From contig JAGCSD010000032.1 in assembly GCA_017964345.1 (NCBI GenBank), positions 1-11,296 of the forward strand: 11,296 nt of DNA, in the 5' to 3' direction. The notes under the pieces are model-generated. The model was given only the letters and a program-made list of their open reading frames with translations, did no database searches and was not told the DNA's origin. The position numbers and the translations under genes were made by a program. This document shows positions 1 to 5,354 of the stretch, one piece after another. The DNA is from Clostridia bacterium. GTDB lineage: Bacteria; Bacillota; Clostridia; Christensenellales; QALW01. Every line of letters begins with the position of its first letter. Position 1 is the first letter of the stretch.

Positions 1-1
1 G

Positions 2-121
2 GAAAAAATCATGTCCTACGGTGTGATGAGTATGCCGGCACTCGTGGTAAATGAAAAGGTGATATCCGTAGGCAAGGTGCTGAAATCGGCTGACATTCAA
101 AAACTGTTGGCTTCATGCTAA
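2..121 (+). CDS. Thioredoxin-like small redox protein, C-terminal end (5' partial)
   Basis: The frame is open from the window edge and ends at the TAA at 119-121, leaving 39 residues. The piece reads MSYGVMSMPALVVNEKV and then a VGKVLKSADIQKLL helix. This matches the last strand-strand-helix of the thioredoxin-3 group (small redox-active disulfide proteins of the MTH895 type), including the cis-proline segment MPAL that packs against the active-site CxxC in thioredoxin folds. The CxxC itself would lie upstream of the window and cannot be checked. Such proteins are cytoplasmic, about 75-80 residues long, and often sit beside permeases or arsenic/metal-stress genes, but nothing of that context is visible here. 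A terminator follows 43 bases later, so this is the last gene of its transcript. Confidence 0.8.
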   Translation, partial: EKIMSYGVMSMPALVVNEKVISVGKVLKSADIQKLLASC

Positions 122-164
122 CAACGACTCATGTTAGAGATGAATAAAAGGCTTTAATCAGCAG

Positions 165-201
165 AGAGAAACGACGGGATTATGTCCCGCCGTTTCTCTT
201 T
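165..201 (+). terminator. Rho-independent terminator after the thioredoxin-like gene
   Basis: A 15-bp stem with one A/C mismatch (165-179 with 185-199) closes a 5-base TTATG loop. A short T-run follows (199-201, then G). It stands 43 bases after the stop of the thioredoxin-like gene. The U-tract is short, so termination may be partial. The stem is nearly symmetric, with an A-run inside the left arm, so it could also work on the other strand. Confidence 0.7.
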
Positions 202-204
202 GTA

Positions 205-590
205 GTCAACATCAGAAGTCCTATATTTCTCTTTGTTTTCTTTTCAAACGCCATTTTTCTCCTCATTTTCTCCTCATTTTCGGTTTTTTGCATTGATTCG
301 AGCTGACGGAAATATGAATTTGAAAGTGAGAGACAAATTTGAAGTTTTTCTTTTTCTCATCAGTATTTTCATGATTCAAACAGTTTCAAAAACGATGACC
401 AAAATCCGTTAAAGTCATACGTAATTAAAAACTCGAAATCTTTGATACACTTCGGAAGGGTGCACCCCGCAAAGCCTTTATTTACAAGGGTTTTCGTGGG
501 TTTGAAAATTGAATAATGTTTGTTTTCTCTCCATCTTTTCTCCTCATTTTGCAAGGTGTATTTTTGAGGATTTTGATGGTTGAAATACAC
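205..590. other. AT-rich gene-poor stretch with diverged short repeats
   Basis: I see no convincing gene here. A 73-codon frame on the minus strand (369-590) begins with GTG, has no Shine-Dalgarno sequence and its product resembles no family I recognise. Two blocks resemble one another on the minus strand (about 215-280 and 508-550). Each has AAAATGAGGAGAAAA, then ATGG, then AGAAAACAAA, with a spacer that differs in length. This suggests an old duplicated or mobile intergenic sequence that has decayed. It lies directly before a half tRNA gene. Confidence 0.4.
255..276 (+). repeat. Tandem 11-bp repeat, TTTTCTCCTCA x2, with a third copy at 536-546
   Basis: TTTTCTCCTCA occurs twice head to tail (255-265, 266-276). 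A third copy sits 260 bases away at 536-546, again followed by TTTT. On the minus strand the unit reads TGAGGAGAAAA, which resembles a strong ribosome binding site, but no gene follows at a suitable distance. It is probably part of a decayed repeated intergenic element. Confidence 0.6.
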
Positions 591-635
591 GGAGAGGTAT
601 CGAAGTGGTCATAACGGGGCTGACTCGGCATCAGC
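591..635 (+). pseudogene. 5' half of a class II (serine-type) tRNA gene, truncated
   Basis: The segment folds as the first half of a tRNA. It has an acceptor 5' strand GGAGAGG (591-597), then TA, a D-stem TCG/CGG closing the loop AAGTGGTCATAA, base G26, and a perfect 5-bp anticodon stem GCTGA/TCAGC around the loop CTCGGCA (624-630). GGAGAGGTATCGAAGTGGTC is typical of Clostridia tRNA-Ser genes. No variable arm, no T-arm (GGTTCGAATCC type) and no CCTCTCC acceptor partner follow. The sequence instead runs into the promoter of the next gene. The anticodon would be CGG where a serine tRNA would be expected to carry a loop such as CTCGAAA, which fits a decayed copy. It may be the remnant of an integration or recombination event in a tRNA-Ser gene. 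Confidence 0.6.
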
Positions 636-667
636 GCGTTTCCATCCTGTTTTCCGTACGCGGATGC

Positions 668-696
668 TTGACAAACTGTTTCGTTTCGGGTAGAAT
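668..696 (+). promoter_or_regulatory. Sigma-A-type promoter for the DUF1292 gene
   Basis: TTGACA (668-673) and TAGAAT (691-696) are separated by exactly 17 bases. Transcription would begin near 703, only a few bases before the Shine-Dalgarno sequence AAGGAGG at 707-713, so the leader is very short. This placement rules out upstream in-frame codons (from 605) as part of the protein. Confidence 0.75.
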
Positions 697-718
697 AGAA
701 AAAAACAAGGAGGTCTTT

Positions 719-1057
719 ATGGACGATTTACTGTATTTTCAGGATGACGCGGGAAATGAAATCGCGCTCATGATGATTAACAACTTTGCATTCGGAGGGA
801 AGGAATATGCTCTGCTCGCCACGCCGGATGACGCTGAGGACGGCGGTATCTATGTGATGCGCATGGAGGAAGCGAACGGCGAGCTGTCTTTCGCTATGCC
901 GGACGACGACGAAATGGAAGCGTTAACGCCTACGCTGACAGAAATCTTGGAACACATGAGCGGCGGGTGTCCGCATGATTGCTGTTCTTGCCACGGCTGC
1001 CACGATGAAGAGGACACCGAGTGCCGTGACGACCATTGTTCTTGCTGCGAACATTGA
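719..1057 (+). CDS. DUF1292 family protein with Cys/His-rich C-terminal tail
   Basis: This is a 112-residue cytoplasmic protein. The start is the ATG at 719, preceded by AAGGAGG (707-713) and a promoter that would otherwise lie inside the coding frame. Residues 1 to about 75 show the DUF1292 pattern: an acidic start (MDDLLYFQDDAGNE), a short beta-rich core (YALLATP, GGIYVMRM) and an acidic stretch that ends in LTEILEH. DUF1292 proteins (YrzB-like) are small acidic proteins of Firmicutes with no established biochemical role. The odd part is the last 30 or so residues, which hold nine cysteines and five histidines (CPHDCCSCHGCH, then CRDDHCSCCEH). That composition suggests metal binding. The gene is monocistronic, with its own promoter and a following terminator. 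The DUF1292 call is fairly secure; metal binding is inferred. Confidence 0.8.
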   Translation: MDDLLYFQDDAGNEIALMMINNFAFGGKEYALLATPDDAEDGGIYVMRMEEANGELSFAMPDDDEMEALTPTLTEILEHMSGGCPHDCCSCHGCHDEEDTECRDDHCSCCEH

Positions 1058-1063
1058 GAAACA

Positions 1064-1127
1064 CGCCGCGCAAAAGCGGCGGTGAATCTGTCTGCTTTCT
1101 CAGATTCACTGTTCGCAGGGGCGTTTT
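1064..1127 (+). terminator. Complex terminator after the DUF1292 gene
   Basis: Two hairpins lie in tandem: GCCGC/GCGGC (1065-1069 with 1076-1080), then a perfect 9-bp stem GTGAATCTG/CAGATTCAC (1082-1090 with 1101-1109). The flanks ACGCC (1064-1068) and GGCGT (near 1120) can instead pair and enclose the rest. A TTTTT run follows at about 1123-1127. This is consistent with a rho-independent terminator with a branched stem. Confidence 0.6.
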
Positions 1128-1197
1128 TACTAAGGCGAAGTGCGGTTAAGAGATTTTAAGAGGACTTCACTATCGGATTGCTAAGCTTTAGCGCGCT

Positions 1198-1231
1198 ACA
1201 TATATACAATTTATTAAAACATCTATACATT
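1198..1231 (+). promoter_or_regulatory. Putative AraC-type operator: two 13-bp direct repeats 21 bp apart
   Basis: ACATATATACAAT (1198-1210) and ACATCTATACATT (1219-1231) agree at 11 of 13 positions. Their start points are exactly 21 bp, two helical turns, apart. The downstream copy reaches the first bases of the -35 box (1230-1235). AraC-family activators typically bind such direct half-sites with the proximal one touching the -35 element. An AraC-family regulator is encoded at 6274-7107 in the same operon. The geometry is seen in the sequence; the identity of the binding protein is inferred. Confidence 0.55.
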
Positions 1232-1258
1232 GAAAAAAGAGAGAGTTGCGGATATAAT
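1230..1258 (+). promoter_or_regulatory. Promoter of the catabolic operon
   Basis: TTGAAA (1230-1235) and a perfect TATAAT (1253-1258) are spaced by 17 bases. The predicted start of transcription is near 1265, leaving a leader of about 270 nt before the first gene at 1539. The -35 box overlaps the proximal direct repeat of the putative AraC operator. No equally good promoter is seen between here and 1539. Confidence 0.65.
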
Positions 1259-1264
1259 GATAAA

Positions 1265-1538
1265 AAACAGAGCCTAAAGCGATTGATATAAGCACATAAA
1301 GAGGTCAACGGGGTTTATTTTTAACGCATGTCGGTTTTTGCACTATGGCACGAAAATGTACAATGAAAAGCATAGTCATGATAAGAGCTTGGGAAAATCG
1401 ACGTATGAGCAGACAGCGCGTTTTTTGAAAAATGATGTCTTAGTCCTCTGCCGGTAAGAGAAAAATCAGCATTTGTTAAAAAAGCGTCACAAGCTGAAAC
1501 ACATCAGCGGGACATATTGATCAATATGGAGGTAAAAA
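1265..1538 (+). other. Long untranslated leader of the operon
   Basis: About 270 nt separate the predicted start of transcription from the first gene. I see no riboswitch class that I recognise and no strong internal terminator. Notable items are a small GCTGA/TCAGC hairpin (1493-1497 with 1504-1508) and the palindrome next to the ribosome binding site (1513-1528). A 12-codon frame (1328-1366) has no Shine-Dalgarno sequence. Confidence 0.4.
1513..1528. promoter_or_regulatory. Perfect 16-bp palindrome abutting the first ribosome binding site
   Basis: CATATTGATCAATATG is a perfect inverted repeat whose right arm runs into the Shine-Dalgarno sequence GGAGG (1528-1532) of the first operon gene. 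It could be an operator for a dimeric repressor (roadblock position) or a weak 6-bp RNA hairpin that limits access to the ribosome binding site. No regulator is assigned to it. Confidence 0.4.
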
Positions 1539-2303
1539 ATGGACAGAAGGATCGGTGCTCAGTATTACACACTGAGAGATTATCTCAAAACGATAGAAGA
1601 TTTTGACGAATCCTGCAAAAAAGTCAAAGAGATCGGCTATCAGATCATTCAGATCTCGGGGACTCCCCTGCCGGCAAGGGACATGAAAGAGGTCATTGAC
1701 AAATACGGACTGGAAGTGGTCACCACACATCGGGAATTTGACGATTTTGCCAATAATCTGGATTTCGTGATCGAATACAATAAAACTCTCGGGAGCAAGC
1801 TTTGCGGTCTGGGCGGTATGCCGAAAGCGGCGCGTGCCGACAAGGAGAGCATGGAACAGTTCATTCAACAGGTGAACCGGGCGACGGAAGAAATAAAAAA
1901 AGAAGGGCTGTTCTTCGGCTACCACAATCATGCGTTTGAATTTGCCAAGCACGACGGCAAAACCATGATGGAGCATATCATAGAAGAAACCGATCCGGAG
2001 AATTTCAAGTTTATCGTCGATACCTACTGGGTCCAAGTCGGCGGCAAAAATCCCGCCGAATTTATCCGGAAACTGGGACCGCGCGCGATGGCGGTGCATT
2101 TTAAGGATATGAAAGCGACGATCCAGAATGCGTCGGCTATGGCGGAGATCGGCTACGGCAATTTCGATTGGGACAACATCATTTCCGCTTGCGACGAAGC
2201 CGGAACCAAGTGGGCGATCGTCGAACAGGATTTTTGCGACGGCGATCCGTTCGACTGCCTGAAAACGAGCTATGAATTCTTGAAAACAAAAGGTTTTCAT
2301 TAA
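1539..2303 (+). CDS. Sugar phosphate isomerase/epimerase-like TIM-barrel protein (xylose isomerase-like)
   Basis: This 254-residue protein belongs to the AP endonuclease 2 / xylose isomerase-like TIM-barrel family, which contains sugar isomerases, epimerases, 2-keto-inositol dehydratase (IolE) and the C-glycoside-cleaving subunit DgpC. Expected divalent-metal ligands are visible: E134 in YHNHAFEF, D161 in IVDTYWV, H187 in AVHFKDM and E229 in AIVEQDF. The E-x-G-x-G-x-x-D-W loop is present near 203-211. It has family-typical length and no signal peptide, so it is cytoplasmic. The start ATG follows GGAGG with a good spacing. It is the first gene of the operon, 14 bases before two Gfo/Idh/MocA oxidoreductases. 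That pairing recurs in keto-sugar pathways, where the dehydrogenase makes a keto intermediate and the TIM barrel isomerises or eliminates it. The exact reaction cannot be told from sequence. Confidence 0.85.
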   Translation: MDRRIGAQYYTLRDYLKTIEDFDESCKKVKEIGYQIIQISGTPLPARDMKEVIDKYGLEVVTTHREFDDFANNLDFVIEYNKTLGSKLCGLGGMPKAARADKESMEQFIQQVNRATEEIKKEGLFFGYHNHAFEFAKHDGKTMMEHIIEETDPENFKFIVDTYWVQVGGKNPAEFIRKLGPRAMAVHFKDMKATIQNASAMAEIGYGNFDWDNIISACDEAGTKWAIVEQDFCDGDPFDCLKTSYEFLKTKGFH

Positions 2304-2317
2304 GGAGGAATAAAACT

Positions 2318-3544
2318 ATGAAAGACAAATTTTCTATCTGCTTTATCGGCTGCGGCAATTTCGCCAGATTTTTCGTGCCGCTGTTCCAAAACCATCCCTA
2401 CGTCAGCAAGTGCTACGCTTGCGACCTGGTGCCTGAGAGGGCAAAGGAGTATCAGGATCTCTTCCACGTAGAGATCATTGACTCTTTTGAAGAGGCATTG
2501 AAGAGAGACGATATCGACGCGGTTGCGGTCTTCGTACAGCGCCATTTACACGGCAAGATCGTCTGCGCGGCGCTCAACGCGGGCAAACACGTGTATTCCG
2601 CCGTGCCGATGGCGTCGTCCATTGAGGATTGCAAGAATATTATTGAGGCGGTCAAAAAAACGCATTTGATCTACATGATGGGTGAAACCTGCGTGTACTA
2701 TCCCTGCTCGCTGTACTGCAAAAAAGAATATGAGAAAGGCACGTTCGGCAAGTTCGTGTACGGAGAGTCCCAGTATCATCACGATCTGGAACATTTCCCG
2801 GCAACCAGCAAAGCCGAGCCGCAGAACATGGCGGTCCCGCCGTTCTATTACGCAACGCATTCCACCGCGATGCTTGTCAACGCGATCGGCGACCACGTGG
2901 TGAAGGTTTCGGCAGTGGGTTACAGAGATACCGAGGAAGACACTTATTTTGAAGTCGGCAAAAACCCGTGGGATAACCTGTATTCCAACGAGTTCTCGCT
3001 GATGCAGCTTTCTCGCGGAGGTACGATCCGCATCAACGAATGCCGCCGAATCGGCTATAAGGCGCCCAGTTCCTACGTTTCGGCGTTTTACGGAACGAAA
3101 GGATGCTATCAGTTCAACAACGCGCAGCATTTCGTGACGCATCTCGCCGAAAAAGGCGTTACGCTGAAAGACGTCAGCGACGAAGTGAACCCGACCGCCA
3201 TGACCGAGGCGAGAGGAACGGAAAACTTCTATCAGGAAGTTGCCAATCACAAATGGCAGTGGACCGATCCGTCTCCGGTTCAAAGCGATCTGCTCGCGGA
3301 TCGCCCGCACCTGCCGAAAGAGTTTATGGATATTGAAAGCGGACACATGAATTCACACCGGTTCCTGGTAGACGACTTCTGCACGGCGGTCCACGAGAAC
3401 AAATTGCCGCCGGTCAACGCCTGGGCTGCCGCCAGATTTACCATTCCCGGAATCGTAGCGCACGAATCGGTTTGCCGCGGCGGAGAATTATTGGATGTTC
3501 CCGATTTCGGAGACGCTCCGACAGACTGGAATGCAGAAGAATAA
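2318..3544 (+). CDS. Gfo/Idh/MocA family oxidoreductase, paralog 1
   Basis: This 408-residue protein is a probable NAD(P)-dependent sugar or polyol dehydrogenase. The N-terminal Rossmann fold has FIGCGNFARFF (residues 9-19, a GxGxxA nucleotide-binding loop) and an acidic CD (35-36) after strand 2. The central region carries VYSAVPMA (92-99) at the place where the family has E-K-P, so the usual catalytic lysine is absent. A histidine is kept in YATHSTAM (H181), the likely counterpart of the family's active-site His. The C-terminal part has a WAAARFTIPGIVAHES helix. A strong AAGGAGG (2302-2308) precedes the start by 9 bases. Across residues 91-150 it is identical to the next gene product at 35 of 60 positions, so the pair arose by tandem duplication. 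It may oxidise a glycoside or sugar; the substrate is unknown. Confidence 0.85.
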   Translation: MKDKFSICFIGCGNFARFFVPLFQNHPYVSKCYACDLVPERAKEYQDLFHVEIIDSFEEALKRDDIDAVAVFVQRHLHGKIVCAALNAGKHVYSAVPMASSIEDCKNIIEAVKKTHLIYMMGETCVYYPCSLYCKKEYEKGTFGKFVYGESQYHHDLEHFPATSKAEPQNMAVPPFYYATHSTAMLVNAIGDHVVKVSAVGYRDTEEDTYFEVGKNPWDNLYSNEFSLMQLSRGGTIRINECRRIGYKAPSSYVSAFYGTKGCYQFNNAQHFVTHLAEKGVTLKDVSDEVNPTAMTEARGTENFYQEVANHKWQWTDPSPVQSDLLADRPHLPKEFMDIESGHMNSHRFLVDDFCTAVHENKLPPVNAWAAARFTIPGIVAHESVCRGGELLDVPDFGDAPTDWNAEE

Positions 3545-3565
3545 TATCCGTCTTCAATAGCCGAT

Positions 3566-4825
3566 ATGAAAAAGATCAGAATTGCTTTTATCGGCTGCGG
3601 ACAGTTCTGCCGATACTTCGTGCCTCTGTTCAAGGCACATCCGGCGGTGGAATTTGTCGCGGTATGCGACAAATTCCCCGAGAGAGCGAAACAATTCAAG
3701 GAAGAATACGGAGCGGATCGTATCTTTGATTCCTTTGACGAGGCGATCGCGTCCAGCGAGATCAACGCCGTGGCGATCTTTACCCAGCGCGATCTGCACG
3801 GACCGATGGCGATCGCGGCGCTCAAAGCCGGAAAGAACGTGTATTCCGCCGTACCGATGGCGCTGGATATCAACGACATTTTGGAGATCGTACGGCTCGT
3901 CAAAGAAACCGGTCTGACCTATATGATGGGCGAAACCGGCATCTACCGTCCGGCGTCCATCTACTGCCGCAAAAAATACGCGACGGGCGATATGGGCGAA
4001 TTCGTTTACGGTGAAGCGCAGTACAATCACGATATGAAGCGGTTGTATAACGTCTTCCAATATACCGAGGGCGATCAGTGGAAGAAGATGGCGGGTCTGC
4101 CGCCGTTCTTCTACCCGACGCATTCCACGTCGATGGTGCTTTCCGCCGTGAAAGGAAAAGCGGTCAAGGTCGTCGGATTCGGCTACGAAGATAAGATCGA
4201 TCCCGATATCTTCGGCAAGGGCATGAACTACTGGGATAATCCGTTCTCCAACTGTTCCATGCTGATTAAGCTGGATACCGGCGCCGTCATTCGCATTAGC
4301 GAAAACCGCCGCGTTGCCTGGCGTCATCCGGAAACGTACATTTCCAAATTCTACTGCACGGAAGGTTCGTATGAATGCTCGCTTATGCAGCATTCGCTCA
4401 TCAAGATGGACGAAAAGGGAAGCGTTTCGTACGAAGACCTGAGCAATCTTTTGAATCCCAAAGAGATTACCGCCAACAAGGGCGCCGACGGCTTTATGAA
4501 CCTGGCGCTCAACGGCAAATGGCAGGATACGTCCGCACCGATCCAGGAAGTTGCCCGTCTTCCCGGAGAATTTGACGGCTTGATCACCGGACACGGCGGC
4601 ACCCACGGCTTTATGGTGGACGATTTCTGTCAAGCGTTTGTCACGGGCAAACTGTCCCCCACGAACGCGTGGCAGGCGGCAAAGTACAATCTGCCCGGAC
4701 TGGTCGCGCACAAGAGCGCGATGCAGGGCGGCGTCGTGCTGGACATTCCGGATTTCGGCGAACCGCCGGCAGAACTTGAAGTGTTATCACCCGATAGATT
4801 TGTGAATGAGGAGGATTATAAATGA
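3566..4825 (+). CDS. Gfo/Idh/MocA family oxidoreductase, paralog 2
   Basis: This 419-residue protein is a paralog of the preceding product with the same layout: nucleotide-binding loop FIGCGQFCRYF (8-18), VCD (33-35) after strand 2, VYSAVPMA (92-99) in place of the E-K-P lysine motif, PTHSTSM (H186), and a C-terminal WQAAKYNLPGLVAHKSA helix. Upstream of the ATG (21-base gap, 3545-3565) there is no purine-rich Shine-Dalgarno sequence, unlike its neighbours. It may depend on translational coupling or be made at a lower level. The start is fixed by the Rossmann strand, which begins four codons later. The stop overlaps the next start by ATGA. Two paralogs that have diverged this far may act on different ring positions or substrates, or form a heteromer. 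Cytoplasmic. Confidence 0.85.
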   Translation: MKKIRIAFIGCGQFCRYFVPLFKAHPAVEFVAVCDKFPERAKQFKEEYGADRIFDSFDEAIASSEINAVAIFTQRDLHGPMAIAALKAGKNVYSAVPMALDINDILEIVRLVKETGLTYMMGETGIYRPASIYCRKKYATGDMGEFVYGEAQYNHDMKRLYNVFQYTEGDQWKKMAGLPPFFYPTHSTSMVLSAVKGKAVKVVGFGYEDKIDPDIFGKGMNYWDNPFSNCSMLIKLDTGAVIRISENRRVAWRHPETYISKFYCTEGSYECSLMQHSLIKMDEKGSVSYEDLSNLLNPKEITANKGADGFMNLALNGKWQDTSAPIQEVARLPGEFDGLITGHGGTHGFMVDDFCQAFVTGKLSPTNAWQAAKYNLPGLVAHKSAMQGGVVLDIPDFGEPPAELEVLSPDRFVNEEDYK

Positions 4826-5343
4826 CCTATAAACAATTACACATGAGAAGAACCAATATGGATCAGCTTCCGCCGCTTGCGCTTCCTGCGGGCGTGGCGC
4901 TGCATACCCATGAAGACGGACTCGAGGCGGCGTGGGAAAAACTGATCGAAGACGTCTTTGAAATGCATTTTTCTTTCAACGATTGTATCGTCAACGGCGG
5001 CGGTTATAAGCCGGAGTACGTGCTTTACCTGAAAAAAGACGGTGAAGAGATCGCCACGACGACTGCCGTTGAAAAAGATACGTTCCCGGGCGAAGGGTGG
5101 CTGCGTATGGTGGGCGTCAGCCCGAAGTCACGCGGACTCGGCGCCGGAAAATTGATTGTTCTGGCGGCGCTTCATTCGCTTGCGGCAAGAGGGTATAAGA
5201 GCACCGTTCTTTCAACGGACGACGCCCGAATTCCGGCGATCAAATTGTACCTTTCTCTTGGCTTTGAACCCATTATTTTTGACGACGACCATAAAGCACG
5301 CTGGGAAAAAGTTATGGAAACGATCAAAAACGCAAGAAAGTAA
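4822..5343 (+). CDS. GNAT family N-acetyltransferase
   Basis: This 173-residue protein has a single GNAT fold. Its acetyl-CoA pyrophosphate loop is VGVSPKSRGLGAGK (97-110; R104, G105, G107, G109). A C-terminal block LSTDDARIPAIKLYLSLGFEP (130-150) is the usual strand 5/helix 4 region and resembles the catalytic half of mycothiol-synthase-like GNATs. The N-terminal 60 residues are less conserved and probably bind the acceptor. It is translated from an ATG that overlaps the previous stop (ATGA), with GAGGAGG at 4808-4814. The acceptor is unknown. In a sugar catabolic operon it could acetylate an amino sugar or detoxify a keto-sugar intermediate, or act on a protein. The fold is secure and the role is not. 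Confidence 0.85.
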   Translation: MTYKQLHMRRTNMDQLPPLALPAGVALHTHEDGLEAAWEKLIEDVFEMHFSFNDCIVNGGGYKPEYVLYLKKDGEEIATTTAVEKDTFPGEGWLRMVGVSPKSRGLGAGKLIVLAALHSLAARGYKSTVLSTDDARIPAIKLYLSLGFEPIIFDDDHKARWEKVMETIKNARK

Positions 5344-5354
5344 GGCGATCAAGT

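Noticed and set aside
369..590. 73-codon minus-strand frame as a gene
   Set aside because: GTG start without ribosome binding site, AT-rich low-information product, and overlap with the repeat blocks make it more likely non-coding.
605..718. N-terminal extension of the DUF1292 protein starting at 605
   Set aside because: The extension covers the half tRNA and a perfect-spaced TTGACA/TAGAAT promoter, and the ATG at 719 has AAGGAGG at the right distance.
1272..1288. Catabolite-response (cre) site candidate around AAAGCGAT just downstream of the operon promoter
   Set aside because: Only the central bases match; the outer TG and CA positions of the cre consensus are missing.
1328..1366. A 12-codon frame (MSVFALWHENVQ) in the operon leader as a possible leader peptide
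   Set aside because: No Shine-Dalgarno sequence precedes it, it has no run of regulatory codons, and no attenuator hairpin with a T-run follows.
1521..2300. Long open frame antiparallel to the TIM-barrel gene, and similar long antisense frames opposite both oxidoreductases and other operon genes
   Set aside because: They mirror the codon pattern of the real genes, have no ribosome binding sites and show no family motifs.
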